DNA from: an uncultured Clostridia bacterium
GTDB taxonomy: Bacteria > Bacillota > Clostridia > Christensenellales > Borkfalkiaceae
Reading direction: 5' to 3'
Length of the DNA stretch: 64,000 nucleotides
NCBI GenBank assembly: GCA_947630705.1
Contig: CANRIK010000001.1
Location: 62,001 to 126,000 of the forward strand
Shown here one piece after another: positions 17,192 through 25,895 of the stretch (the first letter of the stretch is position 1; each line of letters opens with the position of its first letter). The notes below the pieces were generated by a model. That model was given only the letters and a program-made list of their open reading frames with translations, ran no database searches and was not told the origin of the DNA. The translations under genes were made by a program, and so were the position numbers.

Positions 17192-17308
17192 TTTTCCGTC
17201 AAAATACTTTATTTTAATTCCGTTTTGTATTATAATTGATTTCAAGCATCTTTTGTTTACACTATTATAGCAAAAAATTTTTAAATTTCAAAGGATATTT
17301 TACCCGTT
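17192..17308. promoter_or_regulatory. Divergent recF-dnaA intergenic region
   Basis: 117 bp, strongly A/T-rich, with TATAAT matches on both strands around 17229-17236 but no good -35 partner. I searched by eye for the 9-bp DnaA box (TTATNCACA) on both strands and found none, so an origin is not supported here. dnaA has AAAGGA 13 bases before its ATG. Confidence 0.5.
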
Positions 17309-18658
17309 ATGGCAGAAAAGGGAAACTTTGACTTTATTTACAATCCCATAAAAGAGAAGATGCAGGAGTTGGTGTCGCACATAAATTACACCACCTACAT
17401 AGAAAAGCTGACGCCGGTAGACATCGACGGCAGATATATTGTGCTGGAAACTCCCACCGAGAGCTTTGCAAAGTACATAACGGGCACGCTCGCCGAAAAG
17501 ATGCGCGAAGCAATAATAAAGGCGGACGTCGGACTTGTGGATTTCAGATTGAAAGTCGAGGGAAGCGACGGGTTCGCATACAATTCCCCCGATGAGGACG
17601 ACTCCTACGCCGCTCCCTCCAACCTCGACAAGAGGTTCACTTTCGACAGCTATGTCGTTTGCAGAAACAACGAATTTCTGCACGCCGCGGCGCTCGCGGT
17701 CGCCGAGGATCCGGCCGGAACGTACAATCCTCTCTTCATCTACGGCGGCACGGGCTTGGGCAAAACTCACTTATTGCAGGCGATAGCCAACAAGATAACG
17801 GTTGAAAAGCCTAACCTTAAAGTTATTTACGTCACATGCGAACAATTCGTAAACGAAATTATCGACACAATGTTTACGAGCCGCGGTCCAGACGCGCGCG
17901 ACAGGGGAAACAAGCTCCGCCAGCACTACCGCAGCGCGGACGTGCTGATAATTGACGACATACAGTTTATCGAGAACAAAAAGGCGGTTCAGGAGGAATT
18001 CTTCCACACCTTCAACGAACTCGTTTCGAAGGGAAAACAGATAGTCATATCTTCGGACCATCCCCCCAAAGAGCTTACCGCTCTGGAAGAGAGATTGAGG
18101 ACAAGATTCCTCGGCGGCCTCGTCTACGACGTGGTTCCCCCCACTTTCGAGGATAAAATCGCCATTTTGAAGAGAAAAGCGTTTGAAAAGAAGTGTATCG
18201 TTCCCGATGAAGTTCTGAACTTCCTCGCGCAGGATTCGGGGGACGACGTGAGAACGCTGGAAGGCAGACTGACGAAAGTCATTTTCGCCGCAAAGCTCCA
18301 CGAAGTGCCCATAACCGCGGAGCTCGCCGCAAACGCGCTCAACGAAGCGGTTTCGGAGGGCAAGGAGGAAGTCACTTCCGCAAGCGTTATTTCTGCGGTG
18401 GCCGCTTATTTCAGAGTCTCGAAGGCCGACCTTACGGGAAAGAGCAAGAAAAAAGAAATAGTTATACCTCGACAGATTTGCTGTTATCTTATGTGCGATC
18501 TGTTGTCGCTCCCCCTCATTTCGATAGGCAAGGAGCTGGGAGGCCGCGACCATACGACGATAATCCACTCTCGCGACAAGATTGAAGAAATGTTGCGAGT
18601 GAACGACAAAATCGCCAAGGACGTGGACGACATAAAAAATATTATCCTTAAAAAATAG
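17309..18658 (+). CDS. dnaA: Chromosomal replication initiator DnaA
   Basis: 449 residues. Domain I about 1-80, a short domain II, AAA+ domain III with Walker A GGTGLGKTH (146-154) and Walker B VLIIDDIQF (about 212-220), and domain IV with the DNA-binding signature GGRDHTTIIHSRDKIEEM (about 411-428). It binds DnaA boxes and opens the origin. The following genes are mnmG and spoIIE on the same strand; the genes on both sides of this three-gene island run the other way. Confidence 0.98.
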   Translation: MAEKGNFDFIYNPIKEKMQELVSHINYTTYIEKLTPVDIDGRYIVLETPTESFAKYITGTLAEKMREAIIKADVGLVDFRLKVEGSDGFAYNSPDEDDSYAAPSNLDKRFTFDSYVVCRNNEFLHAAALAVAEDPAGTYNPLFIYGGTGLGKTHLLQAIANKITVEKPNLKVIYVTCEQFVNEIIDTMFTSRGPDARDRGNKLRQHYRSADVLIIDDIQFIENKKAVQEEFFHTFNELVSKGKQIVISSDHPPKELTALEERLRTRFLGGLVYDVVPPTFEDKIAILKRKAFEKKCIVPDEVLNFLAQDSGDDVRTLEGRLTKVIFAAKLHEVPITAELAANALNEAVSEGKEEVTSASVISAVAAYFRVSKADLTGKSKKKEIVIPRQICCYLMCDLLSLPLISIGKELGGRDHTTIIHSRDKIEEMLRVNDKIAKDVDDIKNIILKK

Positions 18659-18660
18659 AG

Positions 18661-18687
18661 TTATTGCCCGTCAGAAGCGGGCAATAA
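18661..18687 (+). terminator. Hairpin between dnaA and mnmG
   Basis: Perfect 10-bp stem, TTATTGCCCG and CGGGCAATAA, with a 7-base loop, 2 bp after the dnaA stop. The trailing sequence (TTGTTTGG) is only weakly U-rich, so termination may be partial. The hairpin ends 24 bp before the mnmG start. Confidence 0.5.
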
Positions 18688-18711
18688 TTGTTTGGAAGGG
18701 AAAATTGATAT

Positions 18712-20571
18712 ATGTTGAGTTTTTCGGAAGGAAAATTTGATATCGTGGTCATAGGCGCCGGTCACGCCGGCTGTGAAGCCGCTCTCGCCTCGGCGAGATT
18801 GGGGCTTAAAACGGCAGTATTGACCCTCAACCTCGACAGTATTGCGTTTATGGCGTGCAATCCCTCTATCGGAGGCACCGCCAAGGGACACCTCGTGCGG
18901 GAAATAGACGCGCTCGGGGGTCAGATGGCGATAAACGCGGACAGGACGGCGTTGCAGATGCGCATGCTCAATGAAGGCAAGGGCGAAGCCGTGCGCTGTC
19001 TGCGCGCGCAGTGCGACAAGAACGCCTACCACCGTGAAATGAAGAGAACGCTGGAAAACTGCGGAAATTTGAGAATAATTCAGGGCGAAGTCTCCGAAAT
19101 TCTTACCGAAAACGGAAGAGTCTGCGGAGTGGTTACCGATTACGGCGGACGTTTGGAATGCAGAGCCGCCATCATTGCGACGGGCGTATATCTGAACGCG
19201 CAGACTATTACGGGCGAAGTGCGCAAAAAAAGCGGCCCGAACGGGTTTGCGCCTGCCGACAAACTTACGGATAATCTTATAAAATTGGGATTTAACGTCA
19301 GAAGATTCAAAACGGGTACTCCGGCAAGACTTGACGGCAGAACCGTGGACTTCGAAAAGTGCGCAAGACAGAACGGCGAAGACGTTCCGGCATTCTCATT
19401 TCTGGATATGCCGCCCGAAAACAAACTGCCGTGCTTTATTACCTATACCAATTCCGCTACGCACAAAATCATACTCGACAATCTCGACAGAGCTCCGCTG
19501 TACAACGGTCAGATAAGCAGTACGGGTCCGAGATACTGTCCGTCCGTGGAGACAAAAGTAGTCAGATTTTCGGATAAGGAGAGACATCAGATATTTCTCG
19601 AACCGGAGGGCGGCGACACAAACGAAGTCTACGTGCAGGGAATGTCCACCTCCATGCCGCACGACATTCAAGTAGAAATGTACCGCTCGGTGGAAGGGCT
19701 GGAAAACTGCGATATTATGCGATACGCCTACGCCATAGAGTACGACTGCATAGACACGCTGGACGTATACCCCACTCTCGAATTCAAGAAAGTCGAGGGA
19801 CTGTATACCGCCGGACAGATAAACGGCACTTCGGGCTACGAGGAAGCCGCCGCGCAGGGACTGATAGCCGGCATAAACGCCGCTTTCAAAATACTCGGAA
19901 AAGAACCGCTTGTCATTGGACGGAACGAGGGCTACATAGGCGTTCTTATAGACGACCTCGTTACGAAGGGCAGCGACGAACCGTACAGAATGATGACTTC
20001 GCGCGCCGAATACTCCATTATACTCGGGCAGGATACCGCAGATTTCAGACTGACGCCGAAGATTTGGGACACTCCGCTTCTCACTCCCGAAAGAAGGGAA
20101 AACTTTTTAAAACGCAAGGCGGAATACGACGGTGCGGTCAAGGCTTTGGAGCAAAGACCTTCCCCTTCTCTCTGTGCGGCGTTCACCGAAAAATACAAAA
20201 TTTCGGGAAGCGTGAACGGACTTACTTATGCCGATCTGATACGGCGCGGCGCAAGGCTTGCGGATATAACCGGATTTTTCGGAATTTTGGAAGGTTGCGA
20301 CGGCGAAATAGCAAAGACCGCCGAGACCGCCGTTAAATACGACGGATATATAAAGAAATGTTTACAGCAGGTGGAGCGCGCCAAAAAGCTCGAAGACAGG
20401 AAACTCCCTTCCGATATAGACTACTCTAAAATAGGCGGATTGAGGCTTGAAGCGAGAGAAAAGCTCGACAGAGTGCGTCCTCTCACTCTCGGTCAGGCAG
20501 GAAGAATTTCGGGAGTAAATCCGGCGGATATTACCGTTCTGATGGTATATCTCGCCACTTCCGAGAAATAA
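18712..20571 (+). CDS. mnmG: tRNA uridine 5-carboxymethylaminomethyl modification enzyme MnmG (GidA)
   Basis: 619 residues, full length. FAD-binding GAGHAGCEAALASARLG at about 15-31, then CNPSIGGTAKGHLVREIDAL, and the C-terminal YEEAAAQGLIAGINAA with the late helical domain. With MnmE it installs cmnm5 on U34 of several tRNAs using FAD and folate. GGAAGGG lies upstream of the ATG. In many bacteria mnmG lies near the origin, which fits its position next to dnaA. Confidence 0.97.
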   Translation: MLSFSEGKFDIVVIGAGHAGCEAALASARLGLKTAVLTLNLDSIAFMACNPSIGGTAKGHLVREIDALGGQMAINADRTALQMRMLNEGKGEAVRCLRAQCDKNAYHREMKRTLENCGNLRIIQGEVSEILTENGRVCGVVTDYGGRLECRAAIIATGVYLNAQTITGEVRKKSGPNGFAPADKLTDNLIKLGFNVRRFKTGTPARLDGRTVDFEKCARQNGEDVPAFSFLDMPPENKLPCFITYTNSATHKIILDNLDRAPLYNGQISSTGPRYCPSVETKVVRFSDKERHQIFLEPEGGDTNEVYVQGMSTSMPHDIQVEMYRSVEGLENCDIMRYAYAIEYDCIDTLDVYPTLEFKKVEGLYTAGQINGTSGYEEAAAQGLIAGINAAFKILGKEPLVIGRNEGYIGVLIDDLVTKGSDEPYRMMTSRAEYSIILGQDTADFRLTPKIWDTPLLTPERRENFLKRKAEYDGAVKALEQRPSPSLCAAFTEKYKISGSVNGLTYADLIRRGARLADITGFFGILEGCDGEIAKTAETAVKYDGYIKKCLQQVERAKKLEDRKLPSDIDYSKIGGLRLEAREKLDRVRPLTLGQAGRISGVNPADITVLMVYLATSEK

Positions 20572-20637
20572 TCAAATAACATATTTTATAACAATTTCAG
20601 ACAGAATTTTTATTTCGGGCGGCGTTACAATTTTTGT

Positions 20638-22905
20638 ATGCCGCTTAAAATTAACCTTAAAAGTGTTCTCATGTACGCCGCATACGCCGCGGCTACCGTG
20701 CTTATAAATTTCGCACTGCCCCAAGTTCCTCTCTCCATAGGGCTCTGCTTTTCCATGCTGCTTTGCGGAACGAATATTGTCGCCGTGCCCGTCATTTACG
20801 CGCTCGCATCCGTTGCGGAGCTCAATCTCGTGAACAGCATGCTGGCGGTTTTCGAGGGAGCGTTCCTATCTATAATCGTGCTCATATACAGACGCTCGCA
20901 GAGAAAACTGAAATTCGAAGGGGTCATATATTTTGTAATCGCGCTCGCGCCGTACGTTGTTTTTGCCGAATGGACGGGCTTCGGAACTTCGAGCGGAATA
21001 AATCCCTATATCATGAAGGCCGTTGCCGCCGCAGTCTCGGGAATATTCACTCTTTTCTGCTTTAAAAGCGTATACTCCCTTCTGTACAGGCTGTATCGCT
21101 GTCGGCTCCGCGAGGACGAATATGTAAGTCTTGCGATTGTTTATGCCGCCGTCGGCTGCGGACTTATAGCTATTGCCGGAGAGACGTTTTATCTCTGCTT
21201 TTCCGCCGCAGTTATTATATTTTTTACGCGGCTGATGCGTTCGCCGGCTTCGCTCATTATAGCGCTTGCCGCCGCCGCGCCGTATGCGCTGTTCTATCTG
21301 GATCCGGAACCGCTGACGGCATACGCATTGATTGCCGCCGCCGCGCTGATATTCGTAAACGTGGGAAGATTTGCGCCGTCCGCGATAACGGCGGCGTTGA
21401 CCGCCGGATATATGTACTTGCGCGGCTGTTTCGACTGCTCCGTTGCTATGATAGCGGTCTATTCCGTCGTCTTGTTTTCGGCGGTCGCAGTCTCCTCCGT
21501 TCCATCGTCGGAAAGGCTCCGCAAAATCAAGTTCAGACTGCAATGCGAGAGAATTATCGAAGGCAATGCCATTGTGAGAAACCGCAAGCGCACGGGGGAC
21601 AGACTTTACAGAATTTCGGAATTGTTCAGAGAAATAGAGTGTGCGTTTATGGCGCTTGACGAGGGCGTGGACGAGAGCGCCGCAAAGGAGCGCATGCTTA
21701 TTCAACTGAAAGACAGATGCTGTACGAACTGCGAACGCGCCGCAAGATGCAAAAAATCGGAAGTGTATTCGGGGTTCAGAAGGCTGATAGACGCCGGCTG
21801 TCTCAAAGGCAGAGTCAACCTCATTGATCTGCCTTCGGAAGTGACCTCCGCCTGCATGTCGCCCTCCGAGGTGATGACGCAGTTGAATTATATACTTTCG
21901 GAATACAGAAGATATATGTTGGAGAGCGAAAACGCGCGCTCGGGCAGACGATTGCTCGCCGACCAAGCGCACGGAGTTTCGGAGGTGATGAAGGACTGCG
22001 CCGTTGAGCTTTCAAGGACTTCGGGAGAGTTTTCGGACAGCGAAAAAACCTTAAAAGAAATTTTAGCTTCAAGCGGATTTGCCTGCCCCGAAGTGCAGAT
22101 AGACGGAATTTCCGACGAAATTTATATCTCCGTTTGCGGTAAATTCGACGCGGAGGCAATGTGCAAGGTTATCGGCAGAGCGCTCGGAAGAAATTACATA
22201 TTGAAAGACAAGCTGGCATACGACGGATTTAACACCTGCCTTTTGTTTGTTCGTCCGCCAAAGCTGGACGCGGCGTTCGGAGTGGCTTACGCCGTCAAAA
22301 ACGGCGAACAAGTTTCGGGGGATACCCATTCGGTCATAAGAATAAACGAACACTCCTTTTTAATGGCGCTCTCCGACGGAATGGGCAGCGGCGTATATGC
22401 GCGCAAGGTGAGCGAATCCGCCATCTCTCTTATCGAGGCGTTCTACCGAGCCGAAATGCCCGAGGATACCGTACTGAAAACAATAAATAAACTGCTGTCA
22501 TTCAACAGAGACGAGAGATTCACTTGCATAGATATCGCCGCCGTAAACCTTGACACCGGCCGTGCGGATTTTGTTAAAATCGGTTCGCCGGCGGGAGTCA
22601 TTATGCGCGAAGGGGAAATCAAAATTATGGAGAGCGCTTCACTGCCGCTCGGTATTCTGGAAACGCTGAAACCCACCGTATGCAGTGAAATTCTTAAAAG
22701 CGGAGACATAATAGTTTTCATGAGCGACGGCGTGACCTCCTCCTTTTCTTCGGCCACGGAACTCTATGAATATTTACAGGGAATGAAGCCGTTGAATCCG
22801 CAAAACCTCGCCGACAAAATACTTGCGAAGGCTTTGGAAAATTCGGGGCATACCGCCGCCGACGATATGACGGTGGTGTGCACGAGACTTTTCGACAACG
22901 GCTGA
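20638..22905 (+). CDS. spoIIE: Stage II sporulation protein E (serine phosphatase)
   Basis: 755 residues. About ten hydrophobic segments in residues 1-295, a linker with a Cys cluster (CCTNCERAARC), a regulatory region, then a PP2C phosphatase: ALSDGMGSG with Asp580, GSPAGVIMREG, MSDGVTSS with Asp697 and ADDMTVV with Asp742/Asp743. In Bacillus the protein dephosphorylates SpoIIAA to release sigma-F in the forespore and localises to the polar septum. No strong ribosome binding site precedes ATG 20638. The 66-bp spacer after mnmG shows no clear Spo0A box or promoter. Confidence 0.93.
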   Translation: MPLKINLKSVLMYAAYAAATVLINFALPQVPLSIGLCFSMLLCGTNIVAVPVIYALASVAELNLVNSMLAVFEGAFLSIIVLIYRRSQRKLKFEGVIYFVIALAPYVVFAEWTGFGTSSGINPYIMKAVAAAVSGIFTLFCFKSVYSLLYRLYRCRLREDEYVSLAIVYAAVGCGLIAIAGETFYLCFSAAVIIFFTRLMRSPASLIIALAAAAPYALFYLDPEPLTAYALIAAAALIFVNVGRFAPSAITAALTAGYMYLRGCFDCSVAMIAVYSVVLFSAVAVSSVPSSERLRKIKFRLQCERIIEGNAIVRNRKRTGDRLYRISELFREIECAFMALDEGVDESAAKERMLIQLKDRCCTNCERAARCKKSEVYSGFRRLIDAGCLKGRVNLIDLPSEVTSACMSPSEVMTQLNYILSEYRRYMLESENARSGRRLLADQAHGVSEVMKDCAVELSRTSGEFSDSEKTLKEILASSGFACPEVQIDGISDEIYISVCGKFDAEAMCKVIGRALGRNYILKDKLAYDGFNTCLLFVRPPKLDAAFGVAYAVKNGEQVSGDTHSVIRINEHSFLMALSDGMGSGVYARKVSESAISLIEAFYRAEMPEDTVLKTINKLLSFNRDERFTCIDIAAVNLDTGRADFVKIGSPAGVIMREGEIKIMESASLPLGILETLKPTVCSEILKSGDIIVFMSDGVTSSFSSATELYEYLQGMKPLNPQNLADKILAKALENSGHTAADDMTVVCTRLFDNG

Positions 22906-22947
22906 TTTACGAAATATTTTTCTGCCCGAACCAAAAATAAAATTCAA

Positions 22948-22980
22948 GCCGCGGAGCGCTGTTTGCGCTCCGCGGCGTTT
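22948..22980. terminator. Terminator between convergent spoIIE and malQ
   Basis: Perfect 12-bp stem, GCCGCGGAGCGC with its complement (22948-22959, 22965-22976), 5-base loop, followed by GTTT on the plus strand and flanked by A-rich sequence on the other side. Confidence 0.75.
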
Positions 22981-22988
22981 AATCTTTT

Positions 22989-23048
22989 TCGTTTGAATCT
23001 CTCACATTTGAATCTTGCTCGTTTGAATCTTGCTCGTTTGAATCTTTA
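22989..23048. repeat. Four tandem 15-bp repeats
   Basis: Unit TCGTTTGAATCTTGC, four copies with a few mismatches, directly after the terminator and ending 10 bp beyond the malQ stop codon. Noncoding on both strands as far as I can see. Confidence 0.85.
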
Positions 23049-23058
23049 AACAGAGCCG

Positions 23059-24558
23059 TTATCTGTTGAAATGAAGGGTTATCTTGCGCATTATTGCCGC
23101 GTGGAAACGCGACGGCTGTTCCGTCAAACGGAATCTCCAATTACCCTTGGGAACGGACGGAGTGTTCATTCGGCAATCGTCGCCGAGACCAAGAAGATCC
23201 TGAATGGGGATTATCGCAAGCCGAGCCGGAGAAGCCAGCGCGCAGACGCAGAGAGCTCTGCCCGTTTGCTGTTTGGTGACGAAAGGATAGGGAACTCCCT
23301 CCGTTTCGAGGGCGGCGCGGAGACGCTTTTTGAATGTGCGGAACTGCGCGACGCTCATTCCGTTCAGAAAACCGACCGCGGTGTTGTTGTCGTGCGTGCC
23401 GGTATATGCCACAGAGTTCTCCTCCATGTTTACAGGAAGATAGGAATTGGACTGCTTGCCGTCAAAGGCGAAGAGAAGTATCTTCATGCCCGGGTAACCT
23501 GTCTTTAAACGCAGCTTTATGACGCCGCTGTCTAAAACTCCCAAGTCCTCCGCTATTATGGGGATATCTCCCAATTCCTTTTTTATAGTGTCGAAAAGTT
23601 TTTCTTTGGGGCCGTCGAGCCACTCTCCCACTTCCGCCGTTGCGCTCCCCATGGGAATGGCATAGTATCTGTCGAGACCGCGGAAATGGTCTATGCGGAG
23701 AACATCGTAGAGTTCGGAGGCGTTCTTTATTCTGTTCACCCACCAACGGTAGCCGTCGGCGGACATCGCCTCCCAATTATAGAGCGGATTGCCCCAAAGC
23801 TGACCCGTCTTTGAAAAATAATCGGGCGGAACTCCGGCTACTGCCGTGGGGTGCAACTCCTCGTCGAGTCTGAAAAGTTCGGGGTGACCCCATACGTCCG
23901 ACGAATCGTATGCGACGTATAACGGAATATCGCCGATTATCTTTATGCCGAGGGAATTGACGTATTCTTTGAGCTTTTTCCACTGTTTCCTGAATACAAA
24001 TTGAAGGAACAGCCAAAAACAATAGTCGCTCTTATAGACCGAATCCCGAAATTCGGATATGGCGAGATTTTCGGTATATTTATACGCGTCGGGGAAGCAA
24101 TCGAAAGTATCGTTGTAACGCGTCTTTAAGGACATGAATACGGCGTAATCGTCGAACTCTCCGCTTGCGACGAAATCGGCAAATTCCTTCTCCTTGATAT
24201 TGAAACGCGCATATGCCAGCCGCAAAATGGTATAGCGCGTTTTATAGAGAGCCGGATAGTCCACCGGACCGGAGGGAAGCTCGCAAGTGGCAAGTTCCTC
24301 GTCATCCAAAAGTCCCTCGTCGCGCAGAGCTTCGAGGTCGATAAAATAGGGATTGCCGGAATTACAGCACACCGACTGATAGGGGCTGTCGCCGAAACCG
24401 GTCTGTACGAGCGGAAGTATCTGCCAATATTTTACGTGGCATTTTTTGAGGAAATCGGCAAATTCGTACGCCTCTTTTCCGAGCGTACCTATGCCGTATT
24501 TCCCGGGCAAAGATGATATATGGCAGAGTATTCCTGCGCCGCGTTCGATGTTGTTCAT
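23059..24558 (-). CDS. malQ: 4-alpha-glucanotransferase (amylomaltase)
   Basis: 499 residues, normal for the GH77 family. It moves alpha-1,4-glucan segments between maltodextrins. Conserved parts are ERGAGILCHISSLPGKYGIG at the start, DIPLYVAYDSSDVWGHPELF, the catalytic LRIDHFRGLDRYYAIP, IIAEDLG (acid/base Glu) and AYTGTHDNNT. No phosphorylase or transporter is adjacent. It follows dapL by 52 bp on the same strand and may be co-transcribed. Confidence 0.96.
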   Translation of the reverse strand: MNNIERGAGILCHISSLPGKYGIGTLGKEAYEFADFLKKCHVKYWQILPLVQTGFGDSPYQSVCCNSGNPYFIDLEALRDEGLLDDEELATCELPSGPVDYPALYKTRYTILRLAYARFNIKEKEFADFVASGEFDDYAVFMSLKTRYNDTFDCFPDAYKYTENLAISEFRDSVYKSDYCFWLFLQFVFRKQWKKLKEYVNSLGIKIIGDIPLYVAYDSSDVWGHPELFRLDEELHPTAVAGVPPDYFSKTGQLWGNPLYNWEAMSADGYRWWVNRIKNASELYDVLRIDHFRGLDRYYAIPMGSATAEVGEWLDGPKEKLFDTIKKELGDIPIIAEDLGVLDSGVIKLRLKTGYPGMKILLFAFDGKQSNSYLPVNMEENSVAYTGTHDNNTAVGFLNGMSVAQFRTFKKRLRAALETEGVPYPFVTKQQTGRALCVCALASPARLAIIPIQDLLGLGDDCRMNTPSVPKGNWRFRLTEQPSRFHAAIMRKITLHFNR

Positions 24559-24610
24559 TTTATTTACCGTGATAAAGCAGTAATATTCAATCGGCCATGC
24601 CGATATGAGC

Positions 24611-25795
24611 TCATTTTTTTAACAGTTTTTTTATTCTCGACACCGCTTCCGCGGTAACTTCTTCGCTGCCGAACGCCGTAAGGCGGAAGAAACCTTCGCC
24701 GTTCTTGCCGAATCCGGCGCCGGGAGTTCCGACAACTTCGGCATTGTTTAAAAGATAATCGAAAAATTCCCAACTTCCCATATTGTCCGGACATTTCAAC
24801 CAGATATACGGGGAATTTTTGCCGCCCGTGTACCAGATATTCAACTCGTCCATGGCCTTGGCTATGAGTGCGGCGTTCCTCTTGTATACTTCGAGATTTT
24901 CATGTATCTCTTTCTGTCCCTTTTCGGTGAAAACCGCCGCCGCTCCGCGCTGAACTATGTAGGGCACGCCGTTGAATTTCGTGCTCTGGCGGCGAAGCCA
25001 CATTTTGTTTGCGGAGCACGAGCCCTTCTTCAATTGCTCGGGAATAACCGTGTAGCCGCAGCGCGTCCCCGTAAAGCCGGCCGTCTTTGAAAACGAACAG
25101 AATTCTATGGCGCACTCTCTCGCTCCGTCCACCTCGAATATGGAACGGGCGAGATTTTCGTCTCTGACGAAACATTCGTATGCGGCGTCGTACAGAATCA
25201 CCGCGCCCTCTCTGTTGGCGTAGTCCACCCACTCCTTCAAGGCCTCCCTCGTATAAGCGGCGCCCGTGGGGTTGTTGGGAGAGCAGATATATATTACGTC
25301 TGCGTGCACAGAGCTGTCGGGCATAGGCAGAAATCCGTTCTCGGCAGTTGCGTCGGCGTAGATTATTTTTCTTCCGGCCATTATGTTTGTATCGACGTAT
25401 ACGGGATATACGGGGTCGGGAACAAGTACGACGTTGTTCGTGGAGAATATGTCGAGAATATTGCCGAGGTCGCTTTTTGCACCGTCGGAGACGAAGATTT
25501 CGTTCAATGCGAGCTCTATTCCGCGGCTCTTATAGTAGCCGCGTATGCTCTCGCGCAAAAAGTCGTAGCCCTCGTACGGGCCGTAACCCTGAAAGGTCTC
25601 CTTCTTCGACATGTCGTCTACCGCGGCATGCAGAGCCTTTATGACCTCCGGCGCAAGGGGCAGAGTTACGTCGCCTATGCCCAGCTTCAATACTCTGCTG
25701 CCGACGTGGGAAGAAGCGTATGCCGAAGCTCTGTTTGCGACTTCGGCAAAGAGATAATTTTCGGCTATGTTGTTGAAATTGAGATTGAAATTCAT
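24611..25795 (-). CDS. dapL: LL-diaminopimelate aminotransferase
   Basis: 394 residues, fold type I PLP enzyme. The sequence LKLGIGDVTLPLAPEVIKAL and YEGYDFLRESI near the N-terminus, ICSPNNPTGAAYTREALKEW in the middle and the PLP lysine in CSFSKTAGFTGTRCG are DapL signatures. It converts tetrahydrodipicolinate directly to LL-DAP with glutamate, bypassing acylated intermediates. DapF at 27693-28529 then gives meso-DAP for peptidoglycan and lysine. Confidence 0.94.
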   Translation of the reverse strand: MNFNLNFNNIAENYLFAEVANRASAYASSHVGSRVLKLGIGDVTLPLAPEVIKALHAAVDDMSKKETFQGYGPYEGYDFLRESIRGYYKSRGIELALNEIFVSDGAKSDLGNILDIFSTNNVVLVPDPVYPVYVDTNIMAGRKIIYADATAENGFLPMPDSSVHADVIYICSPNNPTGAAYTREALKEWVDYANREGAVILYDAAYECFVRDENLARSIFEVDGARECAIEFCSFSKTAGFTGTRCGYTVIPEQLKKGSCSANKMWLRRQSTKFNGVPYIVQRGAAAVFTEKGQKEIHENLEVYKRNAALIAKAMDELNIWYTGGKNSPYIWLKCPDNMGSWEFFDYLLNNAEVVGTPGAGFGKNGEGFFRLTAFGSEEVTAEAVSRIKKLLKK

Positions 25796-25895
25796 ATTTT
25801 TATTTCTTACGCTTTATTTCTTGTTTTTTACTTCTTTACGCTTAACTTCTTATTCTTTTTATATGTTTTACTTCTTATTCTCTATTTTTTATGCT
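25796..25895. repeat. A/T-rich low-complexity spacer upstream of dapL
   Basis: The 100-bp gap between pyrG and dapL is almost entirely T-rich on the plus strand. It repeats TTACTTCTTATTC, CTTTACGC and TTTTTATGCTTTA in degenerate form about every 15-25 bp. On the dapL mRNA this would be an A-rich leader rich in AAGAAGTAAAA. Confidence 0.6.

Noticed and set aside
17192..17308. Replication origin between recF and dnaA
   Set aside because: No DnaA box could be found by eye on either strand, the spacer is only 117 bp, and gene orientation does not diverge here on a larger scale.
22989..23048. Possible CRISPR array
   Set aside because: Units of 15 bp are directly contiguous with no spacers and no cas genes are present.
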